From Cryobacterium sp. SO2 (GTDB lineage: Bacteria > Actinomycetota > Actinomycetes > Actinomycetales > Microbacteriaceae): a stretch of DNA of 64,000 bases. The notes below the pieces were generated by a model, which saw only the letters and a list, made by a program, of their open reading frames with translations, was not told the origin of the DNA and did no database searches. Position numbers and translations under genes: made by a program. This document shows positions 42,286-51,247 of the stretch, one piece after another. The DNA lies in assembly GCF_026151165.2 (NCBI RefSeq), contig NZ_CP117849.1, positions 4,033,437 to 4,097,436 on the forward strand, in the 5' to 3' direction. Within the stretch, counting starts at the first letter, position 1. Every line of letters starts with the position of its first letter.

Positions 42286-43689
42286 CTATGCGCCGGGCAC
42301 CATGTCGGCGAAGCGGGAGTAATGGCCGTGGAAAGCCACGGTGACGGTGCGGGTGGGGCCGTTACGGTGCTTGGCCACGATCAGGTCGGCCTCGCCGGCA
42401 CGCGGGTTGTCTTTCTCGTAGGCGCTCTCGCGGTGCAGCAGGATCACCATGTCGGCGTCCTGCTCGAGCGAACCCGACTCGCGCAGGTCGGAGATGGCGG
42501 GCATCTTGTCTGCTCGCTGCTCCGGACCACGGTTCAGCTGGGAGAGGGCGATGACCGGAACCTGGAGTTCCTTGGCGAGCAGCTTGAGCGCGCGGGAGAA
42601 CTCACTGACTTCCTGCTGGCGGGATTCGACCTTCTTGCCGCTTGTCATCAGCTGCAGGTAGTCGATCACGACGAGCTTGAGGCCCACCCGCTGCTTGAGC
42701 CGGCGGCACTTCGCGCGGATCTCGACGAGGGTCATATTGGGGCTGTCGTCGATGTAGAGCGGGGCATCGTTGATGCGTCCGCGCGTGGCGGCGATGGTGG
42801 TCCAGTCGCGGGCCTCGACGTTGCCCTTGCGCATGCTCTGCAGCGGCACGGATGCCTCGGCGGCGAGCAGGCGCATGGCGATCTCGCTGCGGCCCATTTC
42901 GAGCGAGAAGAAGATGCTCGGCATGTCGTGGTGGATCGACGCGGCTCGTGCGAAGTCGAGCGCGAGCGTGGACTTACCGAGAGCGGGGCGTGCGGCGACG
43001 ATGATGAGCTGGCCGCCGTGGAAGCCGTTGGTGAGTTCGTCGAGGTCGGCGAACCCGGTGGGCACACCGGTGAACTGGCCGTCCTTGAGCTTGGCGGCCT
43101 CAATGTCTTCGATGGCGGCGGTGACAGCGTCGGTGAGCGGAACGTAGTCTTCGGTCTCGGTGCTGCCGGTGATCGAGTAGATCTCGGCCTGGGCGGTGTT
43201 GACCAGGTCGAGCACCTCACCCTCACCGGCGTACCCCATCTGCGCGATGCGGGTGCCGGCATCCACGAGCTTGCGCAGCATGGACCGCTCGGCGACGATG
43301 GTGGCGTAGAAGCCGGCGTTGGCGGCCGTGGGCACCAGGCTGGTGAGAGTGTGCAGATAGTCGGCGCCGCCGGCCCGGGAGATCTCGCCGAGCTTGGTGA
43401 GTTCGTCGGTGACGGTGATGACGTCGGTCGGCTCGCCCTGCGCATAGAGCGAGAGGATCGCGTCGAAGATGATCTCATGCTTGGGCACGTAGAAGTCGGC
43501 GGCACGCACGGTTTCGACGACGTCCGCGACGGCATCCTTGCTCAGCATCATGCCGCCGAGGGCGCTCTGCTCGGCGAGGAGGTCGTGCGGCGGAGTGCGT
43601 TCGCTGTGGCGTGGCTCGGAGTTGCCCCGGTAGTCGGAACCGCGTTGGTCCGAGCGTTGGTCGGCTAAACCCAGGTGAGCTATCGACAC
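42286..43689 (-). CDS. dnaB: Replicative DNA helicase DnaB
   Basis: 467 residues. The N-terminal domain (PHDLLAEQSALGGMMLSKDA) is followed by a linker and the RecA-like motor with Walker A AARPALGKSTLALDFA, VVIDYLQLMTSGK (Walker B), and LSQLNRGPEQRADKMPAISD. No intein is present. The GTG at 43689 has GGAGG six bases upstream, which decides it over longer frames. It ends the rpsF-ssb-rpsR-rplI-dnaB cluster but has its own upstream region with DnaA-like boxes. Confidence 0.97.
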   Translation of the reverse strand: MSIAHLGLADQRSDQRGSDYRGNSEPRHSERTPPHDLLAEQSALGGMMLSKDAVADVVETVRAADFYVPKHEIIFDAILSLYAQGEPTDVITVTDELTKLGEISRAGGADYLHTLTSLVPTAANAGFYATIVAERSMLRKLVDAGTRIAQMGYAGEGEVLDLVNTAQAEIYSITGSTETEDYVPLTDAVTAAIEDIEAAKLKDGQFTGVPTGFADLDELTNGFHGGQLIIVAARPALGKSTLALDFARAASIHHDMPSIFFSLEMGRSEIAMRLLAAEASVPLQSMRKGNVEARDWTTIAATRGRINDAPLYIDDSPNMTLVEIRAKCRRLKQRVGLKLVVIDYLQLMTSGKKVESRQQEVSEFSRALKLLAKELQVPVIALSQLNRGPEQRADKMPAISDLRESGSLEQDADMVILLHRESAYEKDNPRAGEADLIVAKHRNGPTRTVTVAFHGHYSRFADMVPGA

Positions 43690-44078
43690 GCCGAGCCTCC
43701 TCGTGTTGGTGTGGTTCAGGTGTATCAGGACCCGCTGACAACGAAGGTCCGGCACGCAGGCAGGCCTTGATGTACCTGCTTGCCTACCCTAGAGAGGCTC
43801 TCCTCCGCAGCCAAACCACCCTGTGGATAACAATGTGAGTAATCTGCGCGAAACGCCGCCTGACTTGTGCACAACCTGTGCACTCACCTGTGGACAACTC
43901 ACGAGTATTAACCATGAAATACCATTTGACCAGGTATTTTTTCTATTCACAGGTGTGTGAACAAAGTAGTCTCAATACTCCGTTGAATGTTGGCGAAATA
44001 GGTGGACACCTGTGCACAAACCGGTGCATTACTCACTTCATCTGCGCCAAAAATGGGGGTGAGGGGCTTGCATTAAAA
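43690..44078. promoter_or_regulatory. dnaB upstream region with a cluster of DnaA-like boxes
   Basis: This ~390-base gap is AT-rich compared with its surroundings. Between 43822 and 44019 it holds TGTGGATAA (43822-43830, exact E. coli-type box on the minus strand), TTGTGCACAA (43865-43874, palindromic), TGTGGACAA (43889-43897, exact actinobacterial box TTGTCCACA on the minus strand), TGTGAACAA (43956-43964, one mismatch) and TGTGCACAA (44011-44019, one mismatch). TAATAC near 43905, on the minus strand, could be the dnaB -10. DnaA probably controls dnaB here, or the cluster titrates DnaA. Confidence 0.6.
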
Positions 44079-44116
44079 GAAGTAGCGGTGGTCCCTTTCG
44101 GAACCACCGCTACTTC
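44079..44116 (-). terminator. Rho-independent terminator after rplI
   Basis: Arms 44079-44092 and 44103-44116 (GAAGTAGCGGTGGT / ACCACCGCTACTTC) pair perfectly over 14 bases. On the minus-strand transcript the stem is followed by TCTTTTAATG. It lies 14 bases after the rplI stop, so it ends the rpsF-ssb-rpsR-rplI operon and separates it from dnaB. Confidence 0.88.
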
Positions 44117-44129
44117 GGGTGAAATGAGA

Positions 44130-44579
44130 CTACTTGGCGGCTACAACCAGGAGGTTGATGGTCGCGCTGACCTCGTCGCGGAGACGAACCGTCGCCGTGT
44201 GCTCACCGGTCGCCTTGATCGGGCTGAGCTCGATCTTGCGCTTGTCGATGGCACCGAGACCGGCCGCGGCAACCGCGTCGGCCACATCGGTGGTCTTGAC
44301 GGAGCCGAAGAGGCGTCCGCCGGCGCCGGCCTTGACGACCAGCTTGACCTTGGTGTTCTCAAGGGTGACCTTGAGAGCCTGGGCCTCTTCGAGGGTGGCG
44401 TGCTCGCGGGCTACGCGGGCGGCCTTGATCTGCTCGATCTGCTTTTCGCCACCGCGGGTCCACGCAACAGCGAAGCCCTGGGGGAGAAGGTAGTTGCGAG
44501 CGAACCCGTTCTTGACATCAACGATGTCACCGGGGGTACCGAGGCCGGAGACCTCGTGCGTCAGAATCAGTTTCGACAT
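44130..44579 (-). CDS. rplI: 50S ribosomal protein L9
   Basis: 149 residues, the normal length. N-terminal domain MSKLILTHEVSGLGTPGDIV with the L9 signature NGFARNYLLPQGFAV, then the long linker helix (REHATLEEAQALKVTLENTK) and the C-terminal domain ending TINLLVVAAK. It sits 11 bases after rpsR in the S6-SSB-S18-L9 operon. Confidence 0.98.
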   Translation of the reverse strand: MSKLILTHEVSGLGTPGDIVDVKNGFARNYLLPQGFAVAWTRGGEKQIEQIKAARVAREHATLEEAQALKVTLENTKVKLVVKAGAGGRLFGSVKTTDVADAVAAAGLGAIDKRKIELSPIKATGEHTATVRLRDEVSATINLLVVAAK

Positions 44580-44590
44580 GTGAGGGCTCC

Positions 44591-44854
44591 TTACCGGCCT
44601 GAGCCGGCGTAGGGCAGCAAGGCCATTTCGCGGGCGTTCTTGACGGCGCGCGCGATCAGGCGCTGCTCCTGGACGGAGACGCCGGTGATGCGACGGGCGC
44701 GGATCTTTCCACGCTCTGAGATGAACTTCCGAAGAGTGGGGACATCCTTGTAATCGATGACACCAACCCGGATCGACTTCGCGGGGGCAGCGTTCTTGCC
44801 ACCCTTAGCACCGCGGAGCGGCTTGCGGCGGTCGCCGCTCGACTTTCCAGCCAT
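44591..44854 (-). CDS. rpsR: 30S ribosomal protein S18
   Basis: 87 residues. A basic N-terminal extension (MAGKSSGDRRKPLRGAKGGK) precedes the conserved core VGVIDYKDVPTLRKFISERG followed by KIRARRITG. No cysteines, so this is the zinc-free type, like the S14/L33/L28 set at 16.4-17.1 kb. It pairs with S6, encoded two genes upstream, on the 30S platform. Confidence 0.97.
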   Translation of the reverse strand: MAGKSSGDRRKPLRGAKGGKNAAPAKSIRVGVIDYKDVPTLRKFISERGKIRARRITGVSVQEQRLIARAVKNAREMALLPYAGSGR

Positions 44855-44908
44855 GATTTCCTTACTTTCTTAAACGTTTGTGTGCAGCCGTCAACCGTGA
44901 GGTTCGGC

Positions 44909-45418
44909 TTAGAAGGGGGTCTCGTCGCTGAAGTTGCCCGGGGTGTTCCAGACGTCGCCGCCGCCAGTGTTGGCTGCGGGGGCGCTGGGTGCCCAGGGCT
45001 CGTCGTTACCCTGCTGCTGCGCGACGGGCGCGCCGCCACGGGGAGCAGAGGATGACTGCGCGCGGGTGAGGGAGGCGGTGGCGTAGCGCAGCGAAGGACC
45101 AATTTCGTCGATCTCGAGCTCCATGCTCGTGCGCTTTTCACCTTCCTTGGTCTCATACGAACGCTGCTTGAGACGCCCGGAAGCGATGACACGGGAACCC
45201 TTGGTCAATGAACCGGCCACGTGTTCGGCGAATTCACGCCAAACGCTCGCGCGCAGGAACAGTGCCTCGCCATCTTTCCACTCACTCGTTGCGCGATCGA
45301 AATTGCGCGGAGTGGAGGCGATGGTGAAGTTGGCTACCGCCAGCCCGTTCTGCGTGTAACGCAGTTCCGGATCGCTGGTGAGGTTGCCCACCACGGTGAT
45401 TACGGTCTCGCCGGCCAT
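44909..45418 (-). CDS. ssb: Single-stranded DNA-binding protein
   Basis: 169 residues. The OB-fold domain covers about residues 1-110 (ETVITVVGNLTSDPELRYTQ, FLRASVWREFAEHVAGSL). It is followed by a Gly/Ala/Gln-rich linker and the conserved acidic tip DETPF, which recruits repair and replication proteins. Located between S6 and S18, the standard arrangement, and starts three bases after rpsF ends. It would coat single strands at the fork with DnaB. Confidence 0.97.
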   Translation of the reverse strand: MAGETVITVVGNLTSDPELRYTQNGLAVANFTIASTPRNFDRATSEWKDGEALFLRASVWREFAEHVAGSLTKGSRVIASGRLKQRSYETKEGEKRTSMELEIDEIGPSLRYATASLTRAQSSSAPRGGAPVAQQQGNDEPWAPSAPAANTGGGDVWNTPGNFSDETPF

Positions 45419-45421
45419 GGG

Positions 45422-45928
45422 CTACTTGTCGCTTGCCTTGTCGGCGTCTGCCTCGGCAGGAGCGTCCACGGCGACCGGAGCTGCCGGAGCAGCTGCAGGC
45501 TTAGCGGATGCGGCGACCTTGGCAGCGGGGGCTGCGGCAGGAGCGTCGGCCTTGACCGGAGCAACAGCAGCCTTCGGGTTGGCTGCCTTGCGGGCGGCCT
45601 TCTCGGCGGCAAGCTTGCTTGCGACGGCAACCTGGGCGATGCCCTCTTCTGCGCGGAGCACCTTGGTGCGCATGACGGCTTCCGACAGCTTCAGCTGACG
45701 GTCGAGCTCGGCAGTTGCTGCGGCGTTTGCGGTGAAGTCGACGACGGCGTAGATGCCCTCGGCCTTCTTGTTGATCTCGTATGCGAGACGGCGGCGACCC
45801 CAAACGTCAACCTTGTCAATGGTTCCGCCATCGTTGCGAACAACGTTGAGGAACTTGTCAAGGCTGGGAGCTACGGTGCGCTCATCGATCTCGGGATCGA
45901 GGATAACCATCAATTCGTACTGGTGCAT
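45422..45928 (-). CDS. rpsF: 30S ribosomal protein S6 with a long Ala-rich tail
   Basis: 168 residues. The S6 core is residues ~1-95 (MHQYELMVILDPEIDERTVA, DVWGRRRLAYEINKKAEGIY). The remaining ~70 residues are an Ala/Pro/Lys/Val/Asp tail ending EADADKASDK, which is longer than the ~100-residue standard protein. Such extensions occur in several actinobacteria and are probably disordered. First gene of the S6-SSB-S18-L9 operon; GGAGG precedes the ATG. Confidence 0.95.
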   Translation of the reverse strand: MHQYELMVILDPEIDERTVAPSLDKFLNVVRNDGGTIDKVDVWGRRRLAYEINKKAEGIYAVVDFTANAAATAELDRQLKLSEAVMRTKVLRAEEGIAQVAVASKLAAEKAARKAANPKAAVAPVKADAPAAAPAAKVAASAKPAAAPAAPVAVDAPAEADADKASDK

Positions 45929-46198
45929 GACTAACCCACCTCCTTCGGACTAAAACGGCTGCAGTATTTCTGCAACAGGAGGGTTGTGCATGTGTTGAAC
46001 GTGGAGGCCGGGATCCGGCACACAGACAACCTGCCAAGACTACTGGAACGGTGGCTCTTCCGCCACCATCCCCCTCGATGCCCTCCGCACCGGAAGTATT
46101 CCGCGAGTTGCCCACTTGCGGACGAGTTGCTCCGCTGTACCGGGGCAAGTCGGCCACAGCGGGGCAACTCGCGTGTTGCTCGCCTGCGTCGACGACGG
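45929..46198. promoter_or_regulatory. Region upstream of rpsF
   Basis: This 270-base gap should hold the promoter for the rpsF operon. A small inverted repeat GCAGTATTTCTGC lies at about 45961-45973, some 35 bases before the rpsF start. The left part of the gap beyond 46100 is occupied by a palindromic repeat. I could not settle on a -35/-10 pair. Confidence 0.35.
46102..46173. repeat. Nested palindrome downstream of the nuclease-like gene
   Basis: Outer arms begin CGCGAGTTGCCC and end GGGGCAACTCGCG, giving a 12-base stem. Inside, GGACGAGTTGCTCCG and CCGGGGCAAGTCGGCC form a second, imperfect inverted pair. The GGACGAGTTGC core recurs in the palindrome at 47291-47326 on the other side of the gene. 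Confidence 0.7.
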
Positions 46199-47173
46199 TC
46201 ATTGGTCGGGACGCAGGCCGGCGTTCAGGAGTACTGCCCGGAGTCGCTCTGGGCGAAGGGCGTCCACCCAGAGCCAGCGGGCCATCGACCGGCCGGGCGC
46301 ACGCAAACGGTCTTCCCGACGCTTCTCTGCCCAGACGACTTCGTTGATCGTGCGCCCGCCCATGAACTCTCCCCTGGTGTACTTGAGCTCCCCGTCGAAC
46401 TCCCCGAGCAACGGGATCTTTCGTACGTGGTACCGGCGCTTCCAACGGAAGTCCACCCGGTCCTCGCCGAAGGCATGTGGATAGACCACCTGTAGGTCCG
46501 GCATCGGCATACCGGCCAGAAGGAAACCCGTTCGGCTGAGTGACTCCCCCACAGACCCCGACCGCGCATCCGCGAACTCAACAGACTGCCTTGCGCGCCG
46601 GGCACCTCGCCGTGAACCGAGCTGCAGCACCCGGTCGAACACCGCGTCACGCGAGATAGCAGGGACCACCGTCCCACCGGGAAGTACGAAGTGGTCCTGC
46701 AGGCCCGCATCCAGACTGATGACCGCCGAGCGAAACGGTTGACTTCTGGCCAGGTCGACCATGGTGCGGAGTCGTGTTGTCACCAGTAGCCCGTCAATCT
46801 CAGTGACATCATCGTCCGGCAGCGGGTCGTGGTGCCAGGAGATCCAGTTCTTCGACGTGCGGGTCTGCCCGCTGCCGCCCTGCAGATGGACTTCGGGAGG
46901 CCACTGTCCGAGGACCGGCAGGCCCCAGAGCCGGGCCGCCGACAGATGGCTCACCACCGGCCGCGTCCGCCGGGAGAGCACCGCGGCGTGTATTCGCATC
47001 AGATACCGGGCATCCGCGCCCGCATTCGACCACGTACTGTGAGCCACGTAGATGCCGCGGCGTAGGCGGTCGACGTCTCCGCGTTCGTGCTCGCGGCGCC
47101 GTGCTCGGCCATCGTGGCCGACGTTGTCGCGGGTGAGTTGCAGCCGCATGAGCGGCGAATCGTCTGGGTCCAT
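46199..47173 (-). CDS. Protein with AbiEi-like winged helix and DUF559/Vsr-like nuclease fold
   Basis: 324 residues. Residues ~1-60 contain a short N-terminal DNA-binding-like part with RLRRGIYVAHSTW, as in AbiEi-type antitoxin domains. The middle has SHLSAARLWGLPVLGQWPP and DGLLVTTRLRTMVDLARS. The C-terminus shows the Vsr/DUF559 endonuclease pattern: DRVDFRWKRRYHVRK, LGEFDGELKY and INEVVWAEKRREDRLRAPG, with the E-x-D and K/R residues of that fold. Such proteins occur in many copies in Microbacteriaceae; the function is unproven. The ATG at 47173 has GAGG eight bases upstream. Related palindromes flank the gene. Confidence 0.68.
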   Translation of the reverse strand: MDPDDSPLMRLQLTRDNVGHDGRARRREHERGDVDRLRRGIYVAHSTWSNAGADARYLMRIHAAVLSRRTRPVVSHLSAARLWGLPVLGQWPPEVHLQGGSGQTRTSKNWISWHHDPLPDDDVTEIDGLLVTTRLRTMVDLARSQPFRSAVISLDAGLQDHFVLPGGTVVPAISRDAVFDRVLQLGSRRGARRARQSVEFADARSGSVGESLSRTGFLLAGMPMPDLQVVYPHAFGEDRVDFRWKRRYHVRKIPLLGEFDGELKYTRGEFMGGRTINEVVWAEKRREDRLRAPGRSMARWLWVDALRPERLRAVLLNAGLRPDQ

Positions 47174-47290
47174 GCCGGCCAGCCTCGGAGATTTACCCCT
47201 CACGAGAACGGCTACGGGTCGCTCTGTGCACATTAGGGCGGGGGTCAGCCTGTGGAGGATGGGCCATTTCGCCGCGATATGCCCCCATGC

Positions 47291-47326
47291 GGACGACCTG
47301 CCCCGTTCCGACGGGGCAACTCGTCC
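47291..47326. repeat. Palindrome upstream of the nuclease-like gene
   Basis: Arms 47291-47306 and 47311-47326 (GGACGACCTGCCCCGT / ACGGGGCAACTCGTCC) pair over 16 bases with two mismatches and a 4-base loop. The right arm shares GGGCAACTCG with the palindrome at 46102-46173. It lies between the nuclease-like gene and the CCA transferase gene. Confidence 0.7.
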
Positions 47327-47356
47327 GAAGGTGTGCAAGTCGGTGGGTGGGGGTGG

Positions 47357-48787
47357 TCAGGCGCTTCGGGTGGTCCACCAGGATTGCAGGCGGCGGGTGG
47401 CCTCGTCGGTGCCGAGTGGGCCGTCGTCCAGGCGCTGCTCCAAGAGGTAGCGGTAGGCCTCACCGACCTCGCGGCCGGGTTTGAGTCCCAGGATGGCCAT
47501 GATCTGTTCGCCGTCAAGGTCGGGGCGCACGGAGTCCATCTCCTCCTGTGCAGCCAGCTCGCTGATGCGCTGCTCGAGGTCGTCGTAGGCGAACGCGAGG
47601 CGGTCGGACTTGCGGCGATTGCGGGTCGTGACATCGGCGCGGGTGAGGATGTGCAGGCGTTCGAGCTGGTCTCCGGCGTCGCGCACGTACCGGCGCACCG
47701 CGGAGTCGGTCCAGGCGCCCTCGGTGTAACCGAAGAACCGCAGGTGCAGTTCGACCAGTCTGGAGACCGCGGAGATCGTGTCGTTGTCGAAGCGGAGGGC
47801 TCGCAGCCGCTTCTTCGCCAGCTTCGCGCCGACCACGTCGTGGTGGTAGAAGCTGACCACACCACCGGCCTCGAGCCGGCGAGTGGCCGGCTTGCCGATG
47901 TCGTGCAGCAGCGCGGCGAGGCGCACCACGAGATCGGGTTCGGTCAGGTTCTTGCGCGACCGCTCATAGCCGATGGCCTGGTCGAGCACCGTGAGGGTGT
48001 GCTGGTAGACGTCCTTGTGGTGATGGTGCTCGTCGACCTCGAGGCGCAGTGCGGGAATCTCCGGCAGCACGATGGCGGCGAGGCCGGAGTCCACCAGAAG
48101 CTCGATGCCCGCTCGCGGGTTTGCGGAGCGCAGCAGCTTGCCGAGCTCGTCACCCACCCGCTCCGCGGAGATGATGGTGATGCTGCCGGCCATGGCGGCC
48201 ATGGCGATCGCGGTGTCCATCTCCAGAGAGAAACCCAGCTGGGCAGTGAAACGGGCGGCCCGCATCATGCGAAGCGGATCATCGCCGAAAGAGATCTCGG
48301 GAGACGTGGGCGTGCGCAGCACACCGTTGAGCAGGTCGTCGATACCGTTCGACGGGTCGACGAGTGTCACCTGGGGCAGGCGCAGCGCCAGCGCGTTGAC
48401 GGTGAAGTCCCTGCGGAGAAGATCGTCGTCGAGGCTGGTGCCGAACACCACGTCCGGCCGCCGGGTCTGGCCGTCGTAGCTGTCGGCGCGGTAGGTCGTG
48501 ATCTCGACCTTTTCACCCGCGATCTGGGCGCCGATCGTGCCGAAAGCCCGGCCGATGTCCCAGTGCGCCTCGGCGATCGGCTTCACAATGGCCAGAATCT
48601 GATCTGGCGTGGCGTTGGTCGTGAAGTCGAGGTCGTTCGTGACTCGATCGAGGAAGGCGTCACGGACGGGACCCCCGACCAGGGCCAACTCAAAACCGGC
48701 CTGGGCGAATGAGTTCGCCAGTCGGGACACCGTGGGGGAGGCAGCCAGGTCGCCCAGTCTTGCGAGGGCTGCCGCGACGCTCTGCAT
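47357..48787 (-). CDS. cca: CCA-adding tRNA nucleotidyltransferase
   Basis: 476 residues. The nucleotidyltransferase core has FELALVGGPVRDAFLDR and the metal Asp pair in NDLDFTTNA; LLRRDFTVNALAL and FGDDPLRMMRAARF are the further family motifs. A C-terminal HD domain (LLHDIGKPATR, with HHHHK before it) is present, as in the mycobacterial homologue. It adds or repairs the CCA end of tRNAs. ATG 48787 fits with GGGGGC upstream. It is divergent from DUF6049, which is the conserved order in actinobacteria. Confidence 0.95.
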   Translation of the reverse strand: MQSVAAALARLGDLAASPTVSRLANSFAQAGFELALVGGPVRDAFLDRVTNDLDFTTNATPDQILAIVKPIAEAHWDIGRAFGTIGAQIAGEKVEITTYRADSYDGQTRRPDVVFGTSLDDDLLRRDFTVNALALRLPQVTLVDPSNGIDDLLNGVLRTPTSPEISFGDDPLRMMRAARFTAQLGFSLEMDTAIAMAAMAGSITIISAERVGDELGKLLRSANPRAGIELLVDSGLAAIVLPEIPALRLEVDEHHHHKDVYQHTLTVLDQAIGYERSRKNLTEPDLVVRLAALLHDIGKPATRRLEAGGVVSFYHHDVVGAKLAKKRLRALRFDNDTISAVSRLVELHLRFFGYTEGAWTDSAVRRYVRDAGDQLERLHILTRADVTTRNRRKSDRLAFAYDDLEQRISELAAQEEMDSVRPDLDGEQIMAILGLKPGREVGEAYRYLLEQRLDDGPLGTDEATRRLQSWWTTRSA

Positions 48788-48877
48788 GCCCCCATGGTAC
48801 TTGGTCGCTCGTTGCCGCCGATCGTCGCCCAGCCCACGCGGAGGGTTCTCCTCTTTATACGCCGTAGAATCCCGTAC

Positions 48878-51247
48878 ATGGTGGCCGATCCGATTCACGC
48901 GCGTCGGCCTGCGCTCCCCGCAGTCCGGCGGCGCATCCTGGCCGCCCTGCTCTGCGCGCCCCTGGCACTGTGGCCGATATTCACCACGTCTGCCTCCGCA
49001 TCCGCTCAGCCGGCGTCCACCGCGCAGGTGACGGCCGCCACGGCCACGGATGACGACACCGTCACGATCGGCCTCACGCCGAGCGCGTCATCGATCCTGC
49101 ACATCGATCAACCTCTGCAGCTCACCGTCACCGTCACCAACGACACTGCCACCGCCATTCCCGCGGGCACAGTGGACGTGTTCCTGGCGGAGCGTGCGCT
49201 GACCACTCGGGCAGCCCTCGACGACTGGCTCGACCCCGACGAGGACAGCGACGCGGGTGAACTGATGACCAGCGTTCCCCTGACGGCACCGGTTCTGGCG
49301 CACTCAACCGTGAGCCTCGCCGTCAGCGTGCCGAGCACCGCGCTCGGCCTGTTCGAGTGGAGCCCCTGGGGTCCGCGCGGAATTGCGGCATCGCTCACGG
49401 TCGACGACACCGTGCGCGCCGCCGGTCAGTCGACGTTCGTCTGGTACCCGGACACCGGTGAGACTCCCCCTACCGTGACTCCCGTCAACCTGGCTGTTGC
49501 GATGCCCATCACCACGACACCGAACAGCACCGGGCTGATCAGCGCAGAGGACCTCACCGCGTTCACGGCCGACTCCGGGATCCTCACCCGACAGTTGGAC
49601 GGCGTCATTGACCGCCCGGTGGCCATCGCCATCGACCCCATGATCATCGCCTCGATCCGGGTGCTCGGTTCGTCCGCGCCGGCCAGCGCCGTCGACTGGC
49701 TCAACCGGCTGTCCCAGGCGACCAACGACATATTCCCCCTCGGCTATGCAGACGCCGATCCGTCGCTGGCGACCCAAGCCGGGGCGGCCGGCCCCCTCGA
49801 ACCGACCTCGCTCGACTTCGCCACGGACCCTGCACTGTTTGTTCCCACCGAGCCAGCCGCGCCTCCCGCGGGGGAAGAACAGGGCGCCGACCCTAATATT
49901 CCGACTCCGACATCTACCGAGGATCCGCAGCCCGGCGACGAAGGAACCGCGCCGACGCTGGGTCAGCTGCTCGCCTGGGACTACACCACGACGAACATCG
50001 CCTGGCCGGCGGACAATGTCGTGGCACAGAGCGACCTCTCCGCGTTCTCGGCCGCCGGCCTGACCAGCACGATCCTCGCGTCCGGCAACGTGTCCAGCAC
50101 CGACACTTCCAGCACCGACGCGTCCAGCACCGACACAGCGGTCGCGTCGAGCGCCACGATCGACCTGGGATCCGACGCTGTCGGGCTCGTCGCCGACACC
50201 GGCATCTCCCAGGCACTGAGAAACGCCATCACAGCCACGACGGATGCCTCCTGGCGTGCGGCCATGGCCGAGCTGTCCTCCCAGGTCGCCGTCGTGGCGG
50301 CCGCCAACCCGGATGAAGCGGTCACCCTCCTCGCCACTCTCGACCGAGGCTGGCCGCCGACCGCCGCGCGTCTGAGCCAGACCATTGACTCCTTGGCAAA
50401 CCTGCCCTGGTTCGCCGCCACCACCCTCACGACCGCAGCGGCCACACCGGTCTCCACCGACGTGACGTTCGTGCCGCAGGCCGAACCCGCCGCGAGCGTC
50501 GACCTGGCCGGCCGACTGATCGACCGTGAGACCGAGATCGTCGACTTCGCCGGCGCCCTCGCCACCCCGATCGCCGTGACCGCGCCGAACCGGCTGGCCC
50601 TGCTGGCGCTCCTCGCCACATCCTGGGGATCCGAACCCAGCGACTGGCGCACGGCCGTCGGCGCCAACCTGGCCGCCTCACACGCCCTGCTGCGTTCGGT
50701 GACGGTGAGCACCACCGGGCCCATCAATGTGGTGGGCAGCAAGGTCGACATCCCAATCACCCTCACCAATGGCCTCAACCAGGCCGCCACAGTGCGGGTG
50801 CAGGTTGTGCCGTCGAACGGCCGACTCGTGGTGGGCAACGATGTGGAAACCGTCATCGACGCCAACTCGGCCAAGACCGTGTCGATTCCGGTGACCGCCG
50901 CCGTCGGTAACGGCGCAGTCACTCTCAGGGTGACGCTGTTCACTCCGTCCGGCACGGCAGTGGACCAGCCGTCCCTCATCTCGGTCAACGTGCGCGCCGA
51001 CTGGGAGGGCATCGGCTCCCGCATCTTCGCTGCCCTCGTCGTGCTGTTCTTCGGCTTCGGCATCTGGCGGAACATCGTGCACCGTCGCCGCGACCGGGTC
51101 CTGGCTGCCCAGGCTGACGCCGACCCGGATGCCGACCTGGACGCCGGCACGGACGCCCCGCCGACGGGCCCGGTCGACACTTTGCCCGCCCCGCCGGCGA
51201 CAACACCCACCGAACCAGACGATCAGCCTGCGGCACCTCGTGGCTAG
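48878..51247 (+). CDS. DUF6049 membrane-anchored surface protein
   Basis: 789 residues. It has an N-terminal signal (RRILAALLCAPLALWPIFTT), a large extracytoplasmic part with DWLNRLSQATNDIFPLGYAD, a Ser/Thr/Asp linker (STDTSSTDASSTD), CARDB-like beta domains and one C-terminal membrane helix (IFAALVVLFFGFGIW), ending in an Asp/Pro-rich tail. It corresponds to the protein (Rv3909) that precedes MviN/MurJ in mycobacteria, thought to help cell-wall assembly. TAGAAT lies seven bases before the ATG, so the mRNA may be leaderless. It overlaps murJ. Confidence 0.85.
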   Translation: MVADPIHARRPALPAVRRRILAALLCAPLALWPIFTTSASASAQPASTAQVTAATATDDDTVTIGLTPSASSILHIDQPLQLTVTVTNDTATAIPAGTVDVFLAERALTTRAALDDWLDPDEDSDAGELMTSVPLTAPVLAHSTVSLAVSVPSTALGLFEWSPWGPRGIAASLTVDDTVRAAGQSTFVWYPDTGETPPTVTPVNLAVAMPITTTPNSTGLISAEDLTAFTADSGILTRQLDGVIDRPVAIAIDPMIIASIRVLGSSAPASAVDWLNRLSQATNDIFPLGYADADPSLATQAGAAGPLEPTSLDFATDPALFVPTEPAAPPAGEEQGADPNIPTPTSTEDPQPGDEGTAPTLGQLLAWDYTTTNIAWPADNVVAQSDLSAFSAAGLTSTILASGNVSSTDTSSTDASSTDTAVASSATIDLGSDAVGLVADTGISQALRNAITATTDASWRAAMAELSSQVAVVAAANPDEAVTLLATLDRGWPPTAARLSQTIDSLANLPWFAATTLTTAAATPVSTDVTFVPQAEPAASVDLAGRLIDRETEIVDFAGALATPIAVTAPNRLALLALLATSWGSEPSDWRTAVGANLAASHALLRSVTVSTTGPINVVGSKVDIPITLTNGLNQAATVRVQVVPSNGRLVVGNDVETVIDANSAKTVSIPVTAAVGNGAVTLRVTLFTPSGTAVDQPSLISVNVRADWEGIGSRIFAALVVLFFGFGIWRNIVHRRRDRVLAAQADADPDADLDAGTDAPPTGPVDTLPAPPATTPTEPDDQPAAPRG

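Noticed and set aside
42322..43668. 448-residue open frame on the plus strand
   Set aside because: Antisense to dnaB.
46199..47338. Longer form of the nuclease-like gene starting at 47338
   Set aside because: The added 55 residues cover the palindrome at 47291-47326 and resemble no family; the ATG at 47173 fits better.
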